Assembly (NCBI RefSeq): GCF_004217185.1
Contig: NZ_SHKL01000001.1
Location: 2,664,001-2,728,000 of the forward strand
Direction of reading: 5' to 3'
Source: Pseudonocardia sediminis
GTDB taxonomy: Bacteria; Actinomycetota; Actinomycetes; Mycobacteriales; Pseudonocardiaceae
DNA length: 64,000 bases
In this document: positions 37,713-46,235 of the stretch, in pieces
Position numbering within the stretch: the first letter of the stretch is position 1
Layout: every line of letters begins with the position of its first letter
Notes under the pieces: model-generated
Database searches by the model: none
The model's input: only the letters and a program-made list of their open reading frames with translations
What the model was told of the DNA's origin: nothing
Translations under genes and position numbers: made by a program

Positions 37713-39218
37713 GTGCTCTCGGTGATCGTGTTCCTGCCCGTCGTGGTGGCGGCTGCCATCACCGTCCTGCCCGCCCGGCTCGGGACCCGGTGCTTCGCCG
37801 GTGCCTGGGTCGCGACCGGGCTCGCCCAGCTGGTGCTCGTCGCCGTCGTCTGGTCCGCCCTGCCGGGCACCGGGTACGGCGCGGTGGAACGCGTCGAGTG
37901 GATCCCCAGCGCCGGGATCTCGTATCACCTCGGGGTCGACGGGCTCTCACTGCCGCTGCTCGCGCTGGTCGCCGTCGTGTTCACTGCCGCCGCGATGTAC
38001 ACCCTGCGCGGTGTGGACCGCCCGAAGAGCTATGTGCTGCTGTTCCTGGCCCTGCAGGCGGTCAGCGCCGGGTTGTTCGTCGCCCTCGACCTGATCCTGT
38101 TCTTCCTGTTCTTCGACCTGTCGATCGTGTTCATGTACTTCGTGATCGCGGGGTGGGGGACCGGGGCACCCGCCCGGCGGGCCGCTCTGACGTTCTTCCT
38201 CTACACCTTCCTCGGATCGCTGGCGCTGCTGCTCGGGTTCATCCTGCTCGCGCTCGCCGCCGACCGACCCTCGTTCGACATCCCGACCCTCGCCCAGCAG
38301 AACCCGCTCGGCGGCGGTGGGACGTATGCGGCGCTGACCCTGTTGGCGATCGGGATCGGCCTGGCCGTGAAGACGCCGGTGTTCCCCTTCCACACCTGGC
38401 TGCCGCCCGCGCACACCGAAGCGCCCGCCGCAGGGTCGGCGATCCTCGCCGGGATCCTGCTCAAGATGGGTACCTACGGGTTCGTGCGGATCGCGATGCC
38501 GTTGCTACCCGCCACGTGGCGTCAATTCGCGATGGTCGTGGTCGTCGTCGGAGTGGTCTCGGTGATCTGGGGAGCGCTGGTCGCGCTGGCCCAGACCGAC
38601 CTCAAACGGATGATCGCTTACACCTCGATCAACCACATGGGCTATGTCCTGCTCGGTCTCGGTGCGGCCGGGATGGTCGCCGGGTCCGGGGAACAGGCCC
38701 GCCAGCTCGCCACCGCCGGCGCGACTTACCAGATGGTCAGCCACGGCCTGATCACCGCCGCGCTGTTCCTGCTCGCCGGGTCGCTGCACGAGCGCGGCCA
38801 CACCTACGCCATCGACGCCTACGGTGGTCTCGCGACCCGCACGCCGCGGTTCGCGGGGCTGTTCGCGGTCGCGGCGTTCGCCTCCCTCGGCCTGCCCGGC
38901 TTCTCCGGGTTCATCGCCGAGTTCCAGATCTTCACCGGTGCGCTCGGTGCGGCCCCGGTCGCGACGGTGATCGCTGTCACGGGTGTGCTGCTGACCGCGG
39001 CGGTATTCCTGCTCGTGATGGGTCGCATGCTCGCCGGGCCGGTCCGGGTCCCGGACGGGCCGGGGACGCCGCGGCCGTTCGCCGACCTCAGCGTCTCCGA
39101 GCTGCTCGCGATCGTGCCGCTGCTCGCCGGGGCCACCGTCCTCGGGCTGGCCCCGCGGGTGGTGCTCGATGTGATCGAGCCCGCCGCGCGGGTCCTCAAC
39201 GACTTCCTCGCGCGGTGA
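37713..39218 (+). CDS. NuoM-like proton-pumping subunit
   Basis: A 501-residue antiporter-like subunit. GVDGLSLPLLALVAVVFTAAAMY is the N-terminal quinol-oxidoreductase motif. VKTPVFPFHTWLPPAHTEAP contains the conserved Lys, and LAQTDLKRMIAYTSINHMGY the second half-channel. It starts at GTG 37713, 3 nt after the NuoL-like stop, and is full length for the family. Confidence 0.94.
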   Translation: MLSVIVFLPVVVAAAITVLPARLGTRCFAGAWVATGLAQLVLVAVVWSALPGTGYGAVERVEWIPSAGISYHLGVDGLSLPLLALVAVVFTAAAMYTLRGVDRPKSYVLLFLALQAVSAGLFVALDLILFFLFFDLSIVFMYFVIAGWGTGAPARRAALTFFLYTFLGSLALLLGFILLALAADRPSFDIPTLAQQNPLGGGGTYAALTLLAIGIGLAVKTPVFPFHTWLPPAHTEAPAAGSAILAGILLKMGTYGFVRIAMPLLPATWRQFAMVVVVVGVVSVIWGALVALAQTDLKRMIAYTSINHMGYVLLGLGAAGMVAGSGEQARQLATAGATYQMVSHGLITAALFLLAGSLHERGHTYAIDAYGGLATRTPRFAGLFAVAAFASLGLPGFSGFIAEFQIFTGALGAAPVATVIAVTGVLLTAAVFLLVMGRMLAGPVRVPDGPGTPRPFADLSVSELLAIVPLLAGATVLGLAPRVVLDVIEPAARVLNDFLAR

Positions 39219-39222
39219 CGCC

Positions 39223-40641
39223 GTGGAGATGATGGCCCCCGGCGACCCGTCGTCGCTGATCCCGGAGATCGCGCTGCTGCTCGGCGCGGTCACCGGGCTG
39301 CTGCTGGGCGCTTGGACCCCGCGCCGCCGGCAGTGGATCGTCCGCGGCCTCGCCGCGGTCGCCGCGGGGGTCGGCCTGGCCGCCACGGCGGTCGCGGCGA
39401 ACCGCCCGCCGGACGTGGTGTTCGGGACCTATGTTCTCGACACCGCCACCCATGCCACCCGGGCGATCGTGCTCGTCGCACTGCTGCTGCTGCTCGCCCT
39501 CTGCGGCGACACCGTCGCCGGGCACCGCAGGGAGACCGAGTTCGTGGTGCTCCTGCAGCTCGGCGCGCTCGGCTCCATGCTGCTCGGCGGCGCCGCCGAC
39601 CTGATCCTGTTGTTCGCGGCGTTCCTGCTGGCCAGCGTCCCGCTCTACGCCCTGACCGGCTGGTCGAAACAGGGGACCGCACCCGAGGCCGCCCTGAAGT
39701 ACTACCTCGCCGGCGCTCTGGCCGGGGTGGTGACCGCGGCCGGGGTCACCCTGCTGTTCGCGGTCTCCGGGGCCACCGGCTACGACGCGCTCGCCGCCGA
39801 GCTCACTCGGGGCCCGGCCGCCGTGGCCTCGGTGGGGCTGGTCGCGGTGTTGGCCGGTCTGGCGTTCAAGGCCGGCGCCGTGCCGGCACATTTCTGGGTC
39901 CCCGACGTCAGCGACGGCACCCCACCGGCGGTCGCGGCGGTCGTCACGACGCTGCCCAAGATCGGCGCCGTGGTCGCCATGGCCCGGCTGCTGGAGGCGG
40001 CCATCCCGCCCGTCGTCGTCGACTGGCCCCTGCTCGTCGCCGTCCTGGCGGCTCTGAGCATGACCGTGGGCAACCTCGCCGCGTTCGCGCAGACATCGGT
40101 CCTTCGGCTGCTGGGCTACTCGACGGTCTCGCAGGTCGGCTATCTGCTGATGGGGGTCGCCGTGGCGGGGCGGACGGGGCGGGCCGAACCGGCGCTGCTG
40201 TTCTACCTCGCTGCCTACGCGGTCACCAACGTCGCCGCGTTCGCCGTGGCTGCAGCCACCGGCCGGCGCACGCTGGCGGGACATCGTGGCCTGGCCCGCC
40301 GTGATCCCGTGCTCGCGGTGGCACTCGTCGTCGCTCTTCTCGGGCTGGTGGGGACTCCGCCGACCGCGGTGTTCCTCGGCAAGCTGACAGTGTTCAGCGC
40401 GGCGGTCGACGGTGGTTTCGCCTGGCTCGCCGTGCTCGCCGCGGTGAACACCGTCGCCTCATTGTTCTACTACCTGCGATGGGTCGCCCCGGTGTTCCGC
40501 GATCCTGTCGACGACGCAGACACAGCGGTAATGCGCACGCGGGGGTGGGCTCGCGACACCGCGATCGGCGCAGCCGCGCTGTCCGTCCTTCTCGGCGTTG
40601 CCGGTGGTGTGGTGCTGACCGCATTCGGCTCGGTCACGTGA
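39223..40641 (+). CDS. NuoN-like proton-pumping subunit
   Basis: A 472-residue antiporter-like subunit. Key motifs are KAGAVPAHFWVPDVSDGTPPAVAAVVTTLPK and FAQTSVLRLLGYSTVSQVGYLL. It completes the A-H-J-K-L-M-N membrane set. No nuoC, E, F, G or I homologue is present nearby, so the module has no NADH dehydrogenase or Fe-S chain of its own. The stop overlaps a possible GTG (40638) of the next gene. Confidence 0.92.
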   Translation: MEMMAPGDPSSLIPEIALLLGAVTGLLLGAWTPRRRQWIVRGLAAVAAGVGLAATAVAANRPPDVVFGTYVLDTATHATRAIVLVALLLLLALCGDTVAGHRRETEFVVLLQLGALGSMLLGGAADLILLFAAFLLASVPLYALTGWSKQGTAPEAALKYYLAGALAGVVTAAGVTLLFAVSGATGYDALAAELTRGPAAVASVGLVAVLAGLAFKAGAVPAHFWVPDVSDGTPPAVAAVVTTLPKIGAVVAMARLLEAAIPPVVVDWPLLVAVLAALSMTVGNLAAFAQTSVLRLLGYSTVSQVGYLLMGVAVAGRTGRAEPALLFYLAAYAVTNVAAFAVAAATGRRTLAGHRGLARRDPVLAVALVVALLGLVGTPPTAVFLGKLTVFSAAVDGGFAWLAVLAAVNTVASLFYYLRWVAPVFRDPVDDADTAVMRTRGWARDTAIGAAALSVLLGVAGGVVLTAFGSVT

Positions 40642-40676
40642 GCGGCGCATGGAGCGGCGCAGGTAGCGTCGGTGTC

Positions 40677-41114
40677 GTGAACGGGCGACGGTGGGGGCGG
40701 GTACTGCTCCTGACCCTGCCGGTGTTGTTCGGGCTCCTGGGCATGCACGCGCTGGTCGTGGTTCCGGCTACCGGCACCGGCGGCATGGATCACCCGCCGG
40801 TCGCGGAGGCGACGCCGGTCCCCGGTCCGCACGTCGCTGCCACGACACCGGTTGTCGCTGCCGCCACCCGTGGCGAGCAGAGCCCTCCGGCCGGGCACGG
40901 TGGACATGACGGGGGCATGGGCCACCTGATGCACCTGTGCCTGGCTGTCCTGGCCGGTATCGCTGCGGTCCTGCTCGTGGCCGGGATCATCCTCGGCCTC
41001 GTGCCGCTTCCGGTGTCGACGGGTCGTGCCCGCCGGTGGGCGCGTGCGATGTCGGTTGCCCGTCCGCCCCCGGTCTCGAGACGGCTCGCCCAGCTCTGCG
41101 TGATGCGGAACTGA
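40677..41114 (+). CDS. DUF6153-type small membrane protein
   Basis: A 145-residue protein with two hydrophobic segments. The first is the N-terminal LLTLPVLFGLLGMHALVVV (GMHAL is typical of DUF6153). A His-rich GHGGHDGGMGHLMHLCLAVL precedes the second. DUF6153 proteins recur beside actinobacterial copper genes and may bind copper at the outer membrane face. GTG 40677 gives the best N-terminus; GTG 40638 would be coupled to the NuoN-like gene. Confidence 0.78.
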   Translation: MNGRRWGRVLLLTLPVLFGLLGMHALVVVPATGTGGMDHPPVAEATPVPGPHVAATTPVVAAATRGEQSPPAGHGGHDGGMGHLMHLCLAVLAGIAAVLLVAGIILGLVPLPVSTGRARRWARAMSVARPPPVSRRLAQLCVMRN

Positions 41115-41188
41115 TCGGCCCCCAGCGCGGGAGAGCGCTGGATCACGGCCGATCACAACGTTCCGTCATGACAGGAGTCCACCACACC

Positions 41189-41812
41189 ATGAAGATCAAG
41201 AACGTGGCGCTGGCCGCCACGTCGCTCGCCGCTGCCCTCGTCCTGTCCGCCTGCGGCTCGGGGGACTCCCCGGGCACCGCCGCCGGCGCACCGCCTGTCC
41301 CGAGCTCGGCGGCGTCGCCCGGCTCGCAGCAGGTCTCGGCTGAGCACAACGCCGCCGACATCGCGTTCGTCCAGGGGATGATCCCCCATCACCGGCAGGC
41401 GGTGGAGATGGCGAAGCTCGCCGACGACCGTGCGGGCGACGGGGTCAAGGACCTCGCTACCCGGATCGAGCAGGCCCAGGGGCCGGAGATCGAACAGATG
41501 CGGGGCTTTCTCACCGCCTGGGGTGCGCCGGAGTCCGGGCCCATGAGCTCCATGCCGGGCATGGAGTCCGGGGCCATGGGGGGCATGCAGGGGATGATGT
41601 CCGGGCAGGAGATGGCGCAGCTCGGGCAGGCATCCGGTGCCGAGTTCGACCGCATGTTCCTCCAGATGATGACCGCTCACCACGAGGGGGCCGTGCAGAT
41701 GGCTCGGACCGAACTCTCGGCCGGTGTCAACCCGCAGGCCAAGGCCCTGGCGCAGCAGATCATCGACGCGCAGCAGGCTGAGATCACCGAGATGCGGGGC
41801 CTTCTCGGCTGA
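41189..41812 (+). CDS. DUF305 copper-associated lipoprotein
   Basis: A 207-residue exported lipoprotein (lipobox LSAC near residue 22). Two DUF305 half-motifs are FVQGMIPHHRQAVEMAKLA and FLQMMTAHHEGAVQMARTEL. Between them is a Met-rich linker (MSSMPGMESGAMGGMQGMM). The His and Met content fits copper binding in the envelope. GGAG is upstream of ATG 41189; ATG 41168 is also possible. A strong terminator follows, ending the copper block. Confidence 0.9.
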   Translation: MKIKNVALAATSLAAALVLSACGSGDSPGTAAGAPPVPSSAASPGSQQVSAEHNAADIAFVQGMIPHHRQAVEMAKLADDRAGDGVKDLATRIEQAQGPEIEQMRGFLTAWGAPESGPMSSMPGMESGAMGGMQGMMSGQEMAQLGQASGAEFDRMFLQMMTAHHEGAVQMARTELSAGVNPQAKALAQQIIDAQQAEITEMRGLLG

Positions 41813-41823
41813 CCTCGTCGCCG

Positions 41824-41854
41824 GTGGGGGCCGCGGAGTCTCCGCGGCCCCCAC
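41824..41854 (+). terminator. 14-bp hairpin terminator after the DUF305 gene
   Basis: Perfect 14-bp GC-rich arms at 41824-41837 and 41841-41854 with a 3-nt loop, 12 nt past the DUF305 stop. No T run follows, as is common in actinobacteria. Confidence 0.75.
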
Positions 41855-41859
41855 TGGCA

Positions 41860-41876
41860 ATACCCCCAAGGGGTAT
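41860..41876 (+). promoter_or_regulatory. orphan CsoR operator
   Basis: ATACCCCCAAGGGGTAT, a third CsoR-type palindrome. A partial match (ATACCCCC at about 41895 with TATAAG behind it) follows. The next reading frames downstream are gene remnants, so this may be the promoter of a lost copper gene. The 41813-42115 gap holds nothing else that I can support. Confidence 0.7.
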
Positions 41877-42061
41877 GTAACCTGGATCGTGTGAATACCC
41901 CCCACTCGTATAAGAATGAAGTGGGCGCAGTCGAGTTCCGGACACCGACCACTCGACGTCTACCTCGAACCGCAACCTATGGCCGGCCATCGTCGCCGCG
42001 GCGACCTCGGGGCCCGGACGTGCTGTCGGGCGCTGCCTGACAGGCTGCCTACTCGTCGCAC

Positions 42062-42093
42062 TTCGAACCGCCACGTCACCGGCGCGGTTCGAA
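42062..42093 (+). promoter_or_regulatory. TTCGAACCGC inverted repeat, 10-bp arms
   Basis: Arms at 42062-42071 and 42084-42093 with a 12-nt spacer, 23 nt before the ATG at 42116. The arm core (GGTTCGA) is shared with the repeat at 7826-7865. Confidence 0.5.
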
Positions 42094-42115
42094 CGACGGT
42101 GCGCGAAGGCTGCCG

Positions 42116-42302
42116 ATGAGGCGCGATGAGGAGACGGCCGACCCCGTCTTTTCCAGTGAACTGGTGGCGCGGTCGTACCGCGTGCTCGACGAGGCCCGGT
42201 ACCTCGCTCTCGCCACGGTCTCGCCGAACGGGATGCCGTGGTCGGCGGTGCTGCAGTACACCTGGCTCGACTTACCTCTACGGTTCGTGGTCGGATCCGC
42301 AA
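42116..42302 (+). pseudogene. pyridoxamine-phosphate-oxidase-like (flavin-binding) N-terminal fragment
   Basis: About 62 codons read a typical PNPOx-fold start (VLDEARYLALATVSPNGMPWSAVLQYTW), then similarity ends abruptly near 42300. The rest of this frame is low-complexity. It has an intact start and an upstream inverted repeat, so it was once an expressed F420/FMN-binding split-barrel protein. Confidence 0.6.
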
Positions 42303-42800
42303 CCGGCTCTCAGTTACGAGGATCTCGGGTTCGGCCGGCTCGCCGCGCGGATGATCAGGGCGGGTCTGAACGGCGACCGCGCCAACGCCGTCGGTGTCGC
42401 CGAGCACGCGAACAGGTCTCCGGACGAGCTGGTGGCCATGGCACGTGAGCACGTCCAGCCCAGGGGTCTGACGTCGATGATGGGCGGCCGGATCGCCCTG
42501 ACCGACGGCATGATCCACCACCAGGACATCCGCCGGCCCCTCGGAATGCCACGAGAGATCCCCGCCGACCGGCTCGTCGCCGCACTCGAGACGGCGAAGA
42601 CGGCACCGACGATCAGCGCCGCGAAGCGCATCAAGGGCCTGCGGCTGGTCGCGACGGATCTGGACTGGAGCACCGGTGACGGCCCCCTGGTCGAGGGCAC
42701 GGGGGAGGCGTTGCTGATGGCGATCGCGGGCCGTCGCGGCATCGTCGCGGAACTCTCCGGCCCGGGTGCGGCGACGTTGATCGACCGGATCGGCGGCTGA
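42303..42800 (+). pseudogene. maleylpyruvate-isomerase/DinB-like (TIGR03083 type) C-terminal fragment
   Basis: In the frame that joins right after the previous fragment, LSYEDLGFGRLAARMIRAG, GGRIALTDGMIHHQDIRRPLG and the domain end LIDRIGG match the mycothiol-dependent maleylpyruvate isomerase family. The N-terminal half, with its first metal His, is missing. The fragment is joined without a linker to the PNPOx piece, so a deletion fused two genes out of frame. Confidence 0.6.
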
Positions 42801-42895
42801 CCCGCTGCGGGGAACTCTTCACGCTGAGGAAACCCACGCCGTCCGCAGCGCCGTAGCGTTCACCGGACGTCGATCCACACCAGGAGGTGCGACTC

Positions 42896-43507
42896 ATGGC
42901 GCGAATCCCACTCGTCGACCACCACGACCCGAATGTCGACCCGACCGCCCGCGCACTGTTGCAGGCCGCGGAGGACGCTCAGCCCGACGTCGGGGTCCTC
43001 AACGTCCACAAGGCGCTGGCGAACCACCCGGCGGCGTTGCAGAAGTTCATGGAGTTCGCGCAGGTCGTGTACTTCGAGAACTCGATGCCGGACGCGAAGA
43101 CCCGCGAGCTGCCCTACCTGACCTCGGCGGTCGCGAACAACTGCTTCTATTGAACGCCGACCCACTTGGTGCTCGGTCGAGCATCCGGACTGACCGACGA
43201 GCAGATGTCGCACCTGCTCGACGACCCCCTGCCGGAGGGCATGTTCACCCCGGCGGAAGAGGCGATCATCGTCTACGCGCGCACCTCGACGTGGTTCCAA
43301 CCGATCACCGACGAGATCTGGGACGACCTGCGCGCGCACTTCACCGAGAAGCAGTGCATGGAGATCTCGTTCACCGTCGGCCTCGACCAGCTGGTGAGCC
43401 GTTTCCACGCCACGGTGCAGACCGACGTCGACTCAGTCACCACCGACCAGCTCACCGGGTCGTGTCCGGTGGCTCTACCACCGCCGCCGGGGGCGCCGCC
43501 GTCGTAG
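42896..43507 (+). CDS. AhpD-like carboxymuconolactone decarboxylase family protein with in-frame TGA: candidate selenoprotein
   Basis: Starts at ATG 42896, 8 nt after AGGAGG. Codons 1-85 end NNCFY; codon 86 is TGA (43151-43153). The same frame goes on TPTHLVLGRASGLTDEQMSHLL to a stop at 43507 (203 codons). The AhpD active site is Cys-x-x-Cys followed by His four residues on. Here it would be Cys83-Phe-Tyr-Sec86 with His90, exact spacing. Both halves are well conserved in style. AhpD-like selenoproteins with CxxU are, to my knowledge, a reported family. It would reduce peroxides or another oxidant via a dithiol partner. Confidence 0.8.
43168..43186 (+). promoter_or_regulatory. SECIS-like hairpin of the AhpD-like gene
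   Basis: GGTGCTC-GGTC-GAGCATCC folds into a 7-bp stem with one bulged U and apical loop GGUC, beginning 21 nt after the TGA. Loop sequence and closing pairs (CTC-GGTC-GAG) are identical to the methyltransferase hairpin at 15605-15620. Confidence 0.55.
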
Positions 43508-43592
43508 CGAAGCGGGTTCGCCCGTGCTCCGGTCGCATGGTCACCGTGCTACCGGAGCACGGGGACGCGGCTGTACCTCGGGTGATGGCCCG

Positions 43593-44186
43593 CTATATAC
43601 CGAAGGCCCCGCCTTCGATCAGGATGACCAGGCCGATCCCGATCAGCACGACCGGCAGGATGATGTGTCCCCACCGGGCGAGGGTGCGGGCGACCGGCGG
43701 CCGGGTGGCGAAGAACCGGCCGGTCGCGCACCAGACGGCGACGAGCACCAGGAACACTGCGACGTAGGTGACCATCCCCGCGGTTCCGGCGTTGGCGAGG
43801 ACCGGAACGTACACACCGATGTTGTCCCCGCCGTTGGCCAGCGTGACCGTCGCGACGGTGAGTATGCCGACGTCACCGTCGTTCGGAGAGTCGGTCTCGG
43901 AATCGTGGCGCTCGCGCCAGGCCGTCCACGCCGCTCGGATCCCGAGCAGCAACGGCAGGATCCCCAGGTAGGGCAGAACGGACTCCGGGAGAAGGCCGGC
44001 GCCGAGCGCTCCGACGACGGCTGCCGCCACGATGCCCGCGAATCCCAGGTACTGCCCGATCACCACGATCGACGCTCCGCGCGGCCGTCCGCGGACTCGT
44101 GCGAAGAACAGCGCGAGGATGAGGATGTCGTCGATGTTGGTGACGGCGAACATGCCTGCGGCCTGGGCGACCACCCCCAGCGACAT
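43593..44186 (-). CDS. CadD family cadmium resistance transporter
   Basis: A 197-residue, five- to six-helix membrane protein. AVTNIDDILILALFFARVRG and VTLANGGDNIGVYVPVLA are the two acidic CadD/LysE-like motifs. It probably exports Cd(II) or a related cation. GAGAGGGG lies 6 nt before the ATG. It stands alone, between the AhpD-like and glyoxalase genes. Confidence 0.88.
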   Translation of the reverse strand: MSLGVVAQAAGMFAVTNIDDILILALFFARVRGRPRGASIVVIGQYLGFAGIVAAAVVGALGAGLLPESVLPYLGILPLLLGIRAAWTAWRERHDSETDSPNDGDVGILTVATVTLANGGDNIGVYVPVLANAGTAGMVTYVAVFLVLVAVWCATGRFFATRPPVARTLARWGHIILPVVLIGIGLVILIEGGAFGI

Positions 44187-44396
44187 ACGGTGCCCCTCTC
44201 CGGCTGCGGATCGGTTCTGTTTCCTTGCCGGCCATGATGCTGTGTGAGATCAGGCCAGCGCGGGGCGCCTGCCCGACGTCCGGGTTCGCGGACGGGGCGA
44301 TCCGCTGACTGCCGGGTTCGGATGAGCCTCGCGTCCACGCGGCGCCGGATATGCCCGGCTCCCGCTACGCTCCCGGAACCGTCGGAAGGGGACATC

Positions 44397-44882
44397 GTGA
44401 CGGACGGTTCGGACGAAGCCACTCTGACCTGCGCGTGCTGCGGCCTGCCCAAGGAACCGGCCGATGTCGCGCGACTCGGAACCCGGCCCGAGATCGCAGT
44501 GTGCGGCAGTTGTGCTCACGGTATGGCCGGGCGTCTGGCCAATCGCCCCTCGATCACACCGATCTTCCCCGTTCACGACATGCCCGCCGTGCGGGACTTC
44601 TGGACCCGCGCCGGCCTGCGCGTCGAGGAGTACAGCCCCGAGTACGCCTTCGTCATGTTCGGTGACGCCGAGGTTCTGCACCTGGACCTGGCGCCGGGCC
44701 TGGAGCCGGAGCGCAACGCCGCGGCCTGCTACATCCACATCGCCGACCCCCGTGAGTGGCACCGGCGGTGGAAGGAGCAGGGCCTGCCGGTGAGCGACGT
44801 CGTCGTCGAGCCATGGGGGATGGTCGAGTTCAGCGTGCGGGACCCGAGTGGAAACCTGATCCGGATGGGCCGTAACGACTGA
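44397..44882 (+). CDS. zinc-ribbon plus glyoxalase/bleomycin-resistance domain protein
   Basis: A 161-residue protein. The N-terminal 40 residues hold a Cys4 ribbon (TCACCGLPKE...VAVCGSC pattern, cysteines near 12-14 and 36-39). Residues 50-160 are a vicinal-oxygen-chelate domain (PIFPVHDMPAVRDFWTRAGLRVEEY, then WGMVEFSVRDPSGNLIRMG). Such domains bind hydrophobic drugs or are metal-dependent enzymes; the target is unknown. GTG 44397 follows GGAAGGGG. Confidence 0.82.
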   Translation: MTDGSDEATLTCACCGLPKEPADVARLGTRPEIAVCGSCAHGMAGRLANRPSITPIFPVHDMPAVRDFWTRAGLRVEEYSPEYAFVMFGDAEVLHLDLAPGLEPERNAAACYIHIADPREWHRRWKEQGLPVSDVVVEPWGMVEFSVRDPSGNLIRMGRND

Positions 44883-44989
44883 CCGGCGCGGCCCCGTTCT
44901 CAGCTGGTGTGGAGTCCGGGGTCATCCCGCCTCATTCGCCAGCCGTGGCCTGCCCGGCCTCGACAGGTGCTCGCTCTAGGATTGCCGTC

Positions 44990-45388
44990 GTGGCGTTCTT
45001 CCGGATCTCGTTCGCGGCCGATCTGCTCGGGGTCAGCAATGACACGGTCCGTCGGTGGATCGAGAGCGGAACCCTGCCGGCGACCACGGACGCGTCGAAC
45101 GTGAAGGTCGTCGACGGGCTGGCTCTGGCCGCTCTGTGCCGGGATCACGCGATCGCGGCTTCGGACCCGTTGACGGTGCAGACCTCGGCCCGGAACCGGT
45201 TCGTCGGTCTGGTGACCGAGGTGGAGACCGATCCCGTCATGGCCCAGGTCGAGATCCAGAGCGGCTCGCACCGGGTGGTGTCGCTGATGACGTCGGAGTC
45301 CGTCCAGGAGCTCGGCCTCGTCCCTGGGGAGCTCGCGGTGGCAGTCGTGAAGTCGACTGATGTGATCATCGAGGTTCCGAGGAAGTAG
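44990..45388 (+). CDS. HTH plus TOBE (molybdate-binding-type) regulator
   Basis: A 132-residue protein. The N-terminal excisionase/MerR-like helix-turn-helix is FAADLLGVSNDTVRRWIESGTLP. The C-terminal TOBE/Mop domain is TSARNRFVGLVTEVETDPVMAQVEIQSG. This layout is common in actinobacterial molybdate-sensing or storage proteins. I use GTG 44990 because the HTH begins directly after it; the earlier open frame has no motif. Confidence 0.85.
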   Translation: MAFFRISFAADLLGVSNDTVRRWIESGTLPATTDASNVKVVDGLALAALCRDHAIAASDPLTVQTSARNRFVGLVTEVETDPVMAQVEIQSGSHRVVSLMTSESVQELGLVPGELAVAVVKSTDVIIEVPRK

Positions 45389-45455
45389 CGGAGTCGGGGT
45401 TCCCAGCGCCCGCTCCGGGCCGCATCGGTATGGAGTATCGGGACCGTTCCGCCGG

Positions 45456-46235
45456 TCAGGCGTGGACCGCCTGGACGACATAGGTGAGGGCGAGCCCGAC
45501 GGCCAGGGCGCCGAGGAGAGTCCGAAGTGCGGCCTCGGGGACCCTCGGCTGTAGGCGCGCACCGAGGTAGCCGCCGATCAGACCGCCGAGCCCACACAGG
45601 AGCCCGACACCCCAGTTCGGGCTGACCGGACCCTCTGCGGTGAGCGAGAGGAACCCGTACGTGGCGACACCGGCAATCGAGGTCAGAAACGTCGCGGCCA
45701 GGGCCGCGGGGGCCACCGTCGCCACGGACAGGCCCGCGCCGACGAGAAGCGGGCCGAGCAGCGACCCGCCGCCGATGCCGTAGATGCCACCGACCGTTCC
45801 GACGGCCAAGCCGAGCGCGGCGATCGCCCTGGCGCCGATCGGGCGCGCTCGCGGGGGCCGGTCGCGACGGCGGGTGCACAGCCAGATCCCCAGCGGCAGG
45901 AGGACCGCGGCAGCGAGAAGCCGAAAGACGCGATCGCCGGGCGCGATGTAGACCCGGATCGCTGTGCCGACCACGACGCCAGGCAGCGTCCCGCTGATCA
46001 GCTGGCGGGTCAGGGACCCGACGAGGATGCCGGTCTGGCGATGTCGCAGCAGCGCTCCAGGTGTGGAGACGACGTTGAACAGCAGGTTGGTCGGGGTCAC
46101 GGCTGGACTGGGGATGTGCAAGATGTCGAGCTGGACCGGGAGCAGGAACACCGCGCCGGACACACCGACCGGGGCCGTGACGATCGCAACGACCAGACCG
46201 GCGCCGAACGCCAGGAGTGCGACCTGCAGGCTCAC
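45456..46235 (-). CDS. TauE/SafE family membrane permease
   Basis: A 259-residue protein with about eight helices and the duplicated TauE/SafE motif (VTAPVGVSGAVFLLPVQL and GTVGGIYGIGGGSLLGPLLV). Members move sulfite, organosulfonates or other small anions. I choose GTG 46235; upstream sequence is not membrane-like, and an AT-rich TTCTTAT just before it suggests a leaderless promoter. Confidence 0.87.
   Translation of the reverse strand: MSLQVALLAFGAGLVVAIVTAPVGVSGAVFLLPVQLDILHIPSPAVTPTNLLFNVVSTPGALLRHRQTGILVGSLTRQLISGTLPGVVVGTAIRVYIAPGDRVFRLLAAAVLLPLGIWLCTRRRDRPPRARPIGARAIAALGLAVGTVGGIYGIGGGSLLGPLLVGAGLSVATVAPAALAATFLTSIAGVATYGFLSLTAEGPVSPNWGVGLLCGLGGLIGGYLGARLQPRVPEAALRTLLGALAVGLALTYVVQAVHA

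Noticed and set aside
35517-37928. An 803-codon frame antisense to the Nuo-like genes
   Set aside because: Same antisense artefact; no motif, and the plus-strand genes are unambiguous.
41916-42119. 67-codon plus-strand frame behind the orphan CsoR site
   Set aside because: Arg/Pro-rich noise without a ribosome site; no similarity recognised.
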